This document shows positions 1 through 4,967 of a DNA stretch of 6,714 bases, piece by piece. The stretch is from Blastocatellia bacterium (lineage in GTDB: Bacteria > Acidobacteriota > Blastocatellia > Pyrinomonadales > Pyrinomonadaceae): assembly GCA_003175865.1 (NCBI GenBank), contig PSRF01000397.1:1-6714 (forward strand), given 5' to 3'. Position numbers and translations under genes: made by a program. How positions within the stretch are numbered: the stretch's first letter is position 1; each line of letters begins with the position of its first letter. Below the pieces are notes generated by a model, which had not been told where the DNA came from, ran no database searches, and was given only the letters and a program-made list of their open reading frames with translations.

Positions 1-1
1 G

Positions 2-82
2 GCAGAGGCTCGGATAGAAATCCTGAAACAGCTTGGTGAACTCATCATCTTCGCTCGCCATAAGCTGCGCTACGACTTGTAA
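2..82 (+). CDS. C-terminal end of an unidentified gene (partial)
   Basis: The window opens inside a reading frame that stays open from base 2 to a TAA at 80-82 and encodes 26 residues ending in FARHKLRYDL. The other two forward frames close early (TAG near 15, TGA near 37). The peptide alternates hydrophobic and charged residues (ILKQLGELIIFARHKL) and would form an amphipathic C-terminal helix. Too little is present to name a family. A weak AT-rich hairpin follows the stop at 98-116. The call rests only on the open frame and the plausible composition, so a chance open frame cannot be excluded. Confidence 0.42.
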   Translation, partial: AEARIEILKQLGELIIFARHKLRYDL

Positions 83-97
83 AACACGTCAGTTCGG

Positions 98-116
98 AAA
101 AAGTTACATACTTTTT
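98..116 (+). terminator. possible weak terminator hairpin after the first gene
   Basis: AAAAAGT (98-104) and ACTTTTT (110-116) form a perfect 7-bp inverted repeat around a 5-nt loop, 15 nt after the stop codon of the partial gene. The 3' arm ends in a run of five T, which is the only intrinsic-terminator trait. The stem is almost entirely A-T, so it would be weak. It could also be chance in an AT-rich patch. Confidence 0.25.
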
Positions 117-231
117 GGGGTGCGGCGGCCTCGGCGACGCCTTACAAATTAGAGTAGGCGAAAACAATACCAAAGCGGCGCTAGGCCGGCGCATCCAAAG
201 AGTTGGCGATTTTCTCGAGATCGCGGCTAGA

Positions 232-264
232 ATCCTCTCCGTTTTGACACCACGAGGAGAGGAT
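232..264. repeat. 9-bp inverted repeat upstream of the membrane-protein gene
   Basis: ATCCTCTCC (232-240) is repeated as its exact reverse complement GGAGAGGAT (256-264), separated by 15 nt. It lies 22 nt before the ATG at 287. The right arm contains a GGAGAGG string that resembles a ribosome-binding site but is too far from the ATG to serve it directly. The loop carries a perfect TTGACA (244-249). It could be an operator or a leader hairpin, but no -10 box at a proper distance follows the TTGACA. Confidence 0.4.
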
Positions 265-286
265 ATCTGGCACTCAAAAATCAAAA

Positions 287-724
287 ATGCTAAAACGTTT
301 CACATTCTGGCTCTGGTTGGCAGTTATATTTCAGTTACTAACAGGTGCAATACACTCTGTCGGCCTATTCATCACCCCAACAGCCGCGAACGACACAGAA
401 CGCCAACTCATCAATTTGATGTTGACCTACAAACTGGATATGGGAGCAGGCTTTCACCGGAGCATGTGGGACCTGTTCAGAGCACTCAGTTCATGCTACT
501 CACTCTTGTGTCTTCTGGGAGGACTGACGAATATCTACCTGCTGAAAAAGAGAGTGGCAGGCGATATCGTAAAGGGACTTGCCGGTATTCAGGTCCTGGT
601 GTTTGGAATCTGTTTTGGGGTAATTGTAGCTCTCACCTTTTTGCCACCGATAGTGCTAACAGGGTTAATCGAAGTATCGCTGTTGGGTGTTTATCTGACG
701 TCGAATCGAACGAGCACCACATAG
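287..724 (+). CDS. small four-helix integral membrane protein
   Basis: The 145-residue product is strongly hydrophobic, with likely membrane helices at about residues 6-30, 62-86, 97-118 and 119-137. The loop between helices 1 and 2 (about 31-60) is polar and carries D51-M-G-A-G-F. The helix 1 pattern G20-x-x-H23-S-x-G26 and the GF-x-x-S motif at 55-59 resemble the small uncharacterised LIC_13387-type membrane proteins. That assignment is from memory of the pattern and is tentative. No catalytic motif is visible and no function can be given. The ATG at 287 is the only sensible start in this frame. It lacks a clear Shine-Dalgarno sequence (TCAAAA precedes it), so it may be poorly translated. 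The gene seems to stand alone: 204 nt separate it from the partial gene before it and 187 nt from the amidohydrolase gene after it. A longer overlapping frame (115-750) has no protein-like character and is treated as a shadow. Confidence 0.72.
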   Translation: MLKRFTFWLWLAVIFQLLTGAIHSVGLFITPTAANDTERQLINLMLTYKLDMGAGFHRSMWDLFRALSSCYSLLCLLGGLTNIYLLKKRVAGDIVKGLAGIQVLVFGICFGVIVALTFLPPIVLTGLIEVSLLGVYLTSNRTSTT

Positions 725-911
725 TGGCAAAGAGGATAATACTGATGTGAGTAGTTAAATGACCGTCGAGTGAATTTTGGAGTCCATTTCTTACCAGTGG
801 CCCATCAAAACCTTTTCAACTCGACCGCCAATTCGCTACACTATTTGTGCCTCACTTGTAAGCGATTGAGTCAACTCGAAAATCAGAAATCTATTCTGAG
901 AATCCCCCGAT

Positions 912-2315
912 ATGAAACGACGCAAGTTCCTCCAACTGACGATTCCCGCAGTCGCCGCTCTTGGACTCCCTGCCTGCACGCGCATTGTCGGTTCCGTTGA
1001 ACCTCAGTCTCTCTCAATCGTGTTGCGTGGTGGCAAGGTCTTCTATAAACGCCAATGGCAGACAATCGATGTTGGCATAGATTCGAACGGTCGGCTGCGA
1101 CTAGGCACTAACTTGCGCGCATCGGACACTATTAATGTTAACGGCAAAACTATCTCCCCTGGCTTCGTCGACGTCCTTGCTGACAACTCGATGGATCCCG
1201 ACATCACTTACGACACGTTTGAAAAATACAAAGTCACTGATGGCGTCACGACAGCATTGCAGATGCACGGCGGAAGCGCAGAATGTGGACCTTACTATCA
1301 AAGGTTTGCTAAGCGATCTCACTTGATCAACTACGGCGTCTCAACGTTTGTAATGGTGATTCGTGGGCAGGGTGGCAGTGTAGCTATTCGTAAGAAACTG
1401 GTAGAGCAAAACCTTGCTGAAGGCGCACTAGGTGTTTCCCACAGTCTGGAATATCAGCCAACGCCATACGAAGAAGTTCTGGAATACGCAAAGCTGGCGA
1501 AGAAATATGAGCGTCCTTTCTTTCTTCATCTTCGATACTCTTCAAACGAGAAAGAGTTGGATGGAGTTGACGAAGCAGTTCAGCTTGCCAAAGACAGTGG
1601 GGCGCACGTGCACATCGATCACCTGCACTCGACTGGCGGTACATTTCACATGGAGAGTGCGTTGGATCGAATCCGTGCGGCCAACGAACAAGGAATGACC
1701 ATTACTACGTGCGTTTATCCTTATTCGTATTGGGCCACTTACTTATACAACCGCAGATTCGATCCGGGTTGGCAGCAGCGGTATGGAATTTCTTATGGCG
1801 ACCTGCGGTTGGTTGGAAGTTCCGAGCGACTAACGCCGGAGAGTTTTGCGCGTTATCGCAAGTCGTCGAAGCTCGTGGCCACACCTGAAGGCATCATGCC
1901 GCTGGAGAAGACTGTTGACGTCGCATTGAAGGAATCGTTTTGCATGATCGCTTCGGATGGCGGAATACAATTCGAGTCGCACGCTAACTCACATCCACGC
2001 GGTGCAGCTTGTTTCGCAACTGCCTTGAGACACGCGATTGAAATTAACCTGCCAATGGAGTTGATTATCGAGAAGATGACGTCGTTGCCTGCGAGTGTCG
2101 TGCGGCCAGCGATGAAGGATCGCGGTGTGATAGAGGACGGAGCAATTGCTGATTTGACTGTCTTCGATCCAGCAACCGTTCGCGGGAATGCGACGGTCGA
2201 GAATCCTAATCAATTTTCTTCAGGCATCGAGTTGGTCATCGTGAGCGGCAAAGTGGCGTATCGCGACGGCAAACTCCGCGACAAAGCCGGCGTTGAAATT
2301 AAAGCATCAAGTTAA
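912..2315 (+). CDS. Tat-exported amidohydrolase, D-aminoacylase-like, probable lipoprotein
   Basis: The 467-residue protein begins with a twin-arginine signal (KRRKFLQ at 2-8, then a hydrophobic stretch). This ends in L-P-A-C22, a plausible lipobox, so export folded by Tat and lipid anchoring are likely. The mature part has the urease-like amidohydrolase architecture: a small beta region (about 34-82), a TIM barrel opened by S-P-G-F-V-D (82-87), and a C-terminal composite beta region closing with ADLTVFDP (413-420) and NPNQFSSGI (431-439). This last signature is typical of N-acyl-D-amino-acid deacylases and dihydroorotase relatives. Candidate metal or catalytic residues are H206 (FFLHLRYSS), H232/H234/H237/H239 (AHVHIDHLHS), D349 (IASDGG) and H357/H361. 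The usual HxH after PGFxD is replaced by L89-A90-D91, so the metal site must differ from textbook enzymes or hydrolysis may be altered. The substrate is unknown; an N-acylated D-amino acid or peptide-like amide in the envelope is the family-based guess. The ATG at 912 is chosen because the Tat motif follows at once. Ribosome-binding sequence is weak. The first REP hairpin starts 10 nt after the stop. Confidence 0.85.
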   Translation: MKRRKFLQLTIPAVAALGLPACTRIVGSVEPQSLSIVLRGGKVFYKRQWQTIDVGIDSNGRLRLGTNLRASDTINVNGKTISPGFVDVLADNSMDPDITYDTFEKYKVTDGVTTALQMHGGSAECGPYYQRFAKRSHLINYGVSTFVMVIRGQGGSVAIRKKLVEQNLAEGALGVSHSLEYQPTPYEEVLEYAKLAKKYERPFFLHLRYSSNEKELDGVDEAVQLAKDSGAHVHIDHLHSTGGTFHMESALDRIRAANEQGMTITTCVYPYSYWATYLYNRRFDPGWQQRYGISYGDLRLVGSSERLTPESFARYRKSSKLVATPEGIMPLEKTVDVALKESFCMIASDGGIQFESHANSHPRGAACFATALRHAIEINLPMELIIEKMTSLPASVVRPAMKDRGVIEDGAIADLTVFDPATVRGNATVENPNQFSSGIELVIVSGKVAYRDGKLRDKAGVEIKASS

Positions 2316-2325
2316 TAGTTTTTCG

Positions 2326-2428
2326 GATGCCACCGCCCTGCGCGGTGGTCCCTCACGCTCTCCGCTACACCTAATTCCCTTCCAAAATTTCGAGATGCCA
2401 CCGCCCTGCGCGGTGGTCCTTCACGCTT
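2326..2428 (+). repeat. two REP-like hairpin repeats, 68-bp period, + orientation
   Basis: The core CCACCGCCCTGCGCGGTGG occurs at 2330-2348 and again, identical, at 2398-2416, exactly 68 bp apart. Each core is a 7-bp GC-rich stem (CCACCGC/GCGGTGG) around the loop CCTGC. It is preceded by GATG and followed by TCC(C/T)TCACGCT. The linker between the copies contains CCGCTACAC and AAATTTC, both also present in reverse complement in the downstream array. The first core lies 14 nt after the amidohydrolase stop, so the hairpins may also stabilise or end that transcript. They lack a T-run and are not classical terminators. Confidence 0.9.
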
Positions 2429-2438
2429 CTAGCTAACC

Positions 2439-2467
2439 TTGAAGTATGAAACCTGACGCGATACTAT
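2439..2467 (+). promoter_or_regulatory. candidate sigma-70-type promoter for the transposase gene
   Basis: TTGAAG (2439-2444) and TACTAT (2462-2467) are separated by 17 bp and each matches the consensus at four of six positions. The predicted start would fall near 2474, giving a very short leader. That leader carries AAAGG (2474-2478), a ribosome-binding sequence 10 nt before the ATG at 2489. The element would thus carry its own promoter just inside the left REP array. The evidence is motif and spacing only. Confidence 0.38.
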
Positions 2468-2488
2468 GCGCGCAAAGGTAACCTCACC

Positions 2489-3085
2489 ATGTTCTTACAA
2501 CCGTATATACCTCACGAACTCAAATTCGCTTATTGCTACAGACTCTTTCTTCGGTTCCGAACTTTCAAGATTCGAGAATATGCATGTCTCGCTAGTCTTG
2601 GCCGTGCAGATTTGCGCAAGTTGCTAGATCCCTACAGCATTCGACTGCTTGAATTCTCGAGTGATCCCACCGATGTGCTCACAACTGTAAGTTTGCAGCC
2701 CGAGGAATCTATTTCGTCTTGCGCTTCGAAGGTGAAGGGTCGCGTTAGTAAATGGTTACGCGATGAGCTGGGATTTCAAGAACGGATGGATCTTCTGAGT
2801 CGCGGTTATTTTGCATGTACGATCGGGAGGAGTCGTCGTCAACAAATTGAGCGGTATCTTAGCTTACAATCTGAGCATCACGGCTACAGCAATCGAGTAT
2901 TGCCGCCCGTCTTTGACATGCATTACGAGTTAACACCTTCAGATTTGGAACGTGTAACGGCAAACCATTGCAGCGTAACAGCCCAGTTCCACATCGTTTT
3001 GGCGACGACATTGAGGCAGGGAGTTCTGGGTTCCAAAGAGGGCGAGGCGATTGCGAATGTGTGGCGCAAACTCGAGAGCGAGTAG
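2489..3085 (+). CDS. open N-terminal part of the transposase: degenerate Y1 domain
   Basis: The open part encodes 198 residues. Residues 10-27 (HELKFAYCYRLFLRFRTF) resemble the first beta strand of Y1 transposases (YHIVF.TKYRR). Residues 59-64 (DPTDVL) fall where the family has D-H-x-H-x-L, so both metal-binding histidines are lost (P60-T61-D62). They are followed by a normal SLQPEESISSCASKVKGRVSKWLRDELG helix, GYFACTIG (106-113), and the catalytic-type helix ERY123LSLQSEHH (121-131). After a linker (about 132-160) a second Y1 domain starts: TAQFHIVLATTLRQGVLGSKEG..NVWRKLESE, and is cut off by the stop. As encoded, this polypeptide has a tyrosine but no HUH motif. It could not cut DNA by itself under the known mechanism, though it might bind the hairpins. 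Confidence 0.62.
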   Translation: MFLQPYIPHELKFAYCYRLFLRFRTFKIREYACLASLGRADLRKLLDPYSIRLLEFSSDPTDVLTTVSLQPEESISSCASKVKGRVSKWLRDELGFQERMDLLSRGYFACTIGRSRRQQIERYLSLQSEHHGYSNRVLPPVFDMHYELTPSDLERVTANHCSVTAQFHIVLATTLRQGVLGSKEGEAIANVWRKLESE

Positions 3086-3330
3086 CCTTAATCAAAGTCT
3101 CATTTGTGCCTGACCACCTCCACATTGCGCTGCGTGTTCATCCAGCCGTTTGCCCATCGGATACTGTGGTTGCTCTGATGAACTCTGCTCAGGAGACTGT
3201 TGGCTCGCAACTCATTCGAGCGGGCATCGACCGCCTGTGGCAACCCAGCGCGTATGTTGGGAGCTATGGAGAATTGACGACTGCCCAGGTAAGGAGGTAC
3301 ATCGACAATTGGGAAAAACGACGGGACTGA
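2968..3330 (+). CDS. C-terminal transposase fragment carrying the HUH motif and tyrosine helix
   Basis: This frame opens with ATG 2968, but only the part from about 3082 is homologous protein. The preceding 38 codons are the out-of-frame image of the upstream part. The meaningful segment is VALIKVSFVPDHLHIALRV, with H-L-H at 3115-3123 as the metal-binding HUH motif. It is followed by PSDTVVALMNSAQETV, then LWQPSAYVGSYGELTT, then the tyrosine helix RRYIDNWEK. The distance from the HUH motif to this tyrosine (about 60 residues) matches IS200/IS605 TnpA proteins. It ends at TGA 3328-3330. No convincing ribosome-binding site precedes the fragment, so separate translation is doubtful. It is best viewed as the second half of the frameshifted gene. 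Confidence 0.5.
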   Translation: MQRNSPVPHRFGDDIEAGSSGFQRGRGDCECVAQTRERVALIKVSFVPDHLHIALRVHPAVCPSDTVVALMNSAQETVGSQLIRAGIDRLWQPSAYVGSYGELTTAQVRRYIDNWEKRRD

Positions 3331-3348
3331 GTTCGAGTTAAGCATCAG

Positions 3349-3589
3349 GAGCGTGAGGCACCACCACGCAGGGCGGTGGCATCGTTGAAGGTCGCAAGTC
3401 CGTCTAGTGTAGCGGTGAGCGTGAGGCACCACCGCGCAGGGCGGTGGCATCGTGAAGTCTCGATCGTCCGTCTACTATAGCGGCGAGGGTGAAGCACCAC
3501 CGCACAGGGCGGTGGTATCCCTTGAAATTTCCCAAGTCCGTCTAGTGTAGCGATGAGCATGAAGCACCACCGCGCAGGGCGGTGGCATT
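3349..3589 (-). repeat. four REP-like hairpin repeats, 68-70-bp period, opposite orientation
   Basis: Hairpin cores lie at 3361-3379, 3429-3447, 3497-3515 and 3567-3585, with steps of 68, 68 and 70 bp. They are the reverse complement of the upstream cores. Copy 1 has one stem change (CCACCAC, giving a wobble or mismatch), copy 3 has a loop change (ACAGG), and copies 2 and 4 are intact. Each is led by GAGSRTGARGCA-type sequence. The linkers share AAGTCCGTCTAGTGTAGCG (3396-3414 and 3534-3552, with a diverged copy near 3466-3482). The repeating unit is therefore the whole 68-bp block, not only the hairpin. The last unit ends 2 nt before the stop codon of the minus-strand amidohydrolase, so the hairpins lie between converging transcripts. 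Confidence 0.9.
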
Positions 3590-3591
3590 CA

Positions 3592-4575
3592 TTACACATT
3601 ATTCAGAATCGATAATGCGGTACCCGAGAAGATCTTTGTTTTCTCCTGTGCTGGAATTTCCAACGCCTCAATTGACGACACAGCCCTCTCGATCGAACCG
3701 AGCAGGTGTGGGTAGTCGCTGCCCATTACCAAGTGGTCCGCACCAACCATTTCACGCACCATTTTCAAAGTGTAGGGACTAAAGCTAACTGTGTCGTAGT
3801 AAAGCTTCCTCAAATAAGTGCTCGGTAGCTGATCGATTTTCGTCCGACACTCTGCAAAGTCTCGATATCCGTTGTCCATTCGTTCCATTAAGTACGGCAC
3901 AGCCCCACCCAGATGACCAATGATCCAACGGATGTTAGGAAAGTCTGCAAACATCCCGTCGTAGCACATCCTCGCAACAGCCAGCGTGGTGTCGAAGGGA
4001 AAACCCACAATTGGTCCGAGCACATATTCTCTGAACGGTTCTGAGTTCGCCGGCAGCATTGGATGAAGGAAAATACAAAGATTCATTCGATTCGCTTCTT
4101 CGAAGAACGGCCGGTATTCGGGTGATGTCAGTGCCTTGCCGCCAATGTTGCTCAACAGAATGACGCCGTTTAATTTCAAGTCATCGATTGCCCGATGGAG
4201 TTCGACGAGTGCAGCATCCGGCGCATCCATCGGGATCGAAGCAAAGCCCTTAAATCGTTTTGGATGAGTGGCAATCAACCCTGTGTACGAATCATTGATC
4301 ATCCGCGCAACCGCAAGCTGATGTTCCGCTGTTGTAAAGAAAACATTTGGCGTTGATAGCGATACGACTTCAACATCTATCCCAACACGATCCATATCTT
4401 CGATGCGCTGGTTCACATCAGTCATTGCGGGCGTGACACCAAAAAAACGAGCGCCGCGATAAGTGATGATTGTTTGACCAGTAGGACTCTTATCGAACGA
4501 AAACTCCGATTGCAGGTCACGGACTGCTTGAAAGTATTCCTGCGTGTAGAAGTGCGTATGTAGATCGAATCTCAT
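3592..4575 (-). CDS. amidohydrolase of the ACMSD type (COG2159, amidohydrolase 2 family)
   Basis: The 327-residue protein starts MRFDLHTHF, giving the H6-x-H8 metal motif at the mouth of the TIM barrel. Further expected ligands are present: H171 (CIFLHPMLP), H221 (WIIGHLGG) and D287 (VMGSDYPH). The segment VNQRIEDMDRVGIDVEVVSLSTP (54-76) is the usual N-terminal signature of the family. Members are single-zinc enzymes related to 2-amino-3-carboxymuconate-6-semialdehyde decarboxylase and to gamma-resorcylate or o-pyrocatechuate decarboxylases; many act on aromatic or ring-cleavage acids as decarboxylases or hydrolases. The true substrate cannot be read from the sequence. There is no signal peptide, so it is cytoplasmic. 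Its ATG overlaps the TGA of the gene before it (ATGA at 4575-4572), which implies translational coupling in the minus-strand operon. Length is normal and all metal ligands are intact. It ends 2 nt from the REP array. Confidence 0.88.
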   Translation of the reverse strand: MRFDLHTHFYTQEYFQAVRDLQSEFSFDKSPTGQTIITYRGARFFGVTPAMTDVNQRIEDMDRVGIDVEVVSLSTPNVFFTTAEHQLAVARMINDSYTGLIATHPKRFKGFASIPMDAPDAALVELHRAIDDLKLNGVILLSNIGGKALTSPEYRPFFEEANRMNLCIFLHPMLPANSEPFREYVLGPIVGFPFDTTLAVARMCYDGMFADFPNIRWIIGHLGGAVPYLMERMDNGYRDFAECRTKIDQLPSTYLRKLYYDTVSFSPYTLKMVREMVGADHLVMGSDYPHLLGSIERAVSSIEALEIPAQEKTKIFSGTALSILNNV

Positions 4576-4946
4576 CTCTTTGAGGTCCGGCCTTTACTCT
4601 TGTTTGACTTAGTAGACTGCTTACTCGCCCGCGCCAACTCCCAGGCACCACGCAACAAATCAGTGAGCGCCTCCACCTTCACAACAGACATTCGCACCAA
4701 AATCCAGGGATACTCGAGGTAGTGATCTGTGATGAAGTAAGTTTCGGGATCTGCCTCCAACATCTCATGACGACGATCCATTTCGACCCGTACAACCAGT
4801 GCATCGATGTCGTCACGCAAACGCACGAACAACGCTCCTCGCACTTTAAACGCAGGCGTTCCATAAGATGTACTCTCAACGGAGTCCGGAAGGGTCGCGA
4901 CAATCCTGCGCACATCGTCAAATGTGACTCCAGACTTACGCTTCAT
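4572..4946 (-). CDS. MmcQ/YjbR family protein with a basic C-terminal tail
   Basis: The 124-residue product fits the MmcQ/YjbR (CyaY-like fold) family, including the characteristic ATLPDSVESTSYGTPAFKVRGALFVRL stretch near the N-terminus, a central beta sheet (DALVVRVEM), then YFITDHYLEYPWILVRMS and the final helix ending in LLRGAWELA. Family members are small, soluble and poorly understood. They are often labelled DNA-binding, but no reaction is established. The last 18 or so residues (SKQSTKSNKSKGRTSKR) are a lysine-, serine- and arginine-rich tail, suggesting nucleic acid contact; this is inference. I choose the ATG at 4946 over the TTG one codon upstream because AGGCGAG then sits 7 nt from the start. 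It begins 21 nt after the DinB-like gene and overlaps the next gene by 4 nt, so it is an internal operon gene. Confidence 0.82.
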   Translation of the reverse strand: MKRKSGVTFDDVRRIVATLPDSVESTSYGTPAFKVRGALFVRLRDDIDALVVRVEMDRRHEMLEADPETYFITDHYLEYPWILVRMSVVKVEALTDLLRGAWELARASKQSTKSNKSKGRTSKR

Positions 4947-4967
4947 CAACTCGCCTGCGTGTCTGTT

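Larger units (their letters stand above)
2489..3330 (+). pseudogene. tandem Y1 (IS200/RAYT-like) transposase, frameshifted
   Basis: Read as one gene, this region encodes about 280 residues with two Y1 (HUH-superfamily) domains in a row. Such enzymes cut and rejoin single-stranded DNA at hairpins, forming a 5'-phosphotyrosine link. The first frame ends at TAG 3083-3085 after ...WRKLESE. The protein-like continuation VALIKVSFVPDHLHIAL lies one base back, in the -1 frame. The breakpoint sequence GAGAGCGAGTAG contains GAGC/GCGA repeats. Restoring one extra GCGA there would read ...LESERVALIKV without a stop, so loss of a 4-nt unit by slippage is a simple explanation. I see no canonical slippery heptamer with a downstream structure, so programmed frameshifting is less likely but not excluded. 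AAAGG 10 nt upstream supports the ATG at 2489. The inverted hairpin arrays on both sides support a REP-associated role. Confidence 0.75.
2326..3589 (+). mobile_element. RAYT-type element: broken transposase flanked by inverted REP-hairpin arrays
   Basis: The whole stretch between two convergent genes (stops at 2315 and 3592) is one composite: two hairpin repeats in + orientation (2326-2428), an IS200-like Y1 transposase gene (2489-3330), and four copies of the same repeat in the opposite orientation (3349-3589). REP-associated tyrosine transposases are known to sit singly between inverted REP sequences, and this matches that layout. There are only about 10 nt on the left and 2 nt on the right between the element and the flanking stop codons. 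No target-site duplication is evident, as expected for HUH enzymes. The transposase frame is interrupted, so this copy may be inactive or rely on recoding. Confidence 0.72.

Noticed and set aside
244..272. Perfect TTGACA as a -35 box for the membrane-protein gene
   Set aside because: No acceptable -10 sequence lies 16-18 bp downstream; the nearest A/T-rich hexamer (TATCTG at 264) is only 14 bp away. It is kept only as a comment on the inverted repeat.
45..284. Minus-strand open frame of 79 codons upstream of the membrane-protein gene
   Set aside because: It overlaps the end of the partial gene, has no ribosome-binding site or motif, and its composition is that of a chance frame.
115..750. 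Long + strand open frame of 211 codons overlapping the small membrane protein
   Set aside because: Its composition is not protein-like, it has no recognisable motif, and the frame at 287-724 gives a clean four-helix membrane protein over the same DNA.
856..883. Promoter-like TTGTAA / GAAAAT pair before the exported amidohydrolase
   Set aside because: Each box matches at only four of six positions with 16-bp spacing, and several equally weak pairs exist in this 187-nt gap.
3349..3589. Possible CRISPR array (regular short repeats with about 30-nt spacers)
   Set aside because: The so-called spacers are themselves similar to one another, the repeat core is a strong palindrome, there is no cas gene, and inverted copies occur on the far side of a transposase. 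This is a REP-type tandem array.
3345..3599. Minus-strand open frame encoding a repeated Cys/His/Arg peptide (CHRPARWC units)
   Set aside because: It is only the translation of the 68-bp repeats. Other open frames across the same repeats give similar peptides, and there is no ribosome-binding site.
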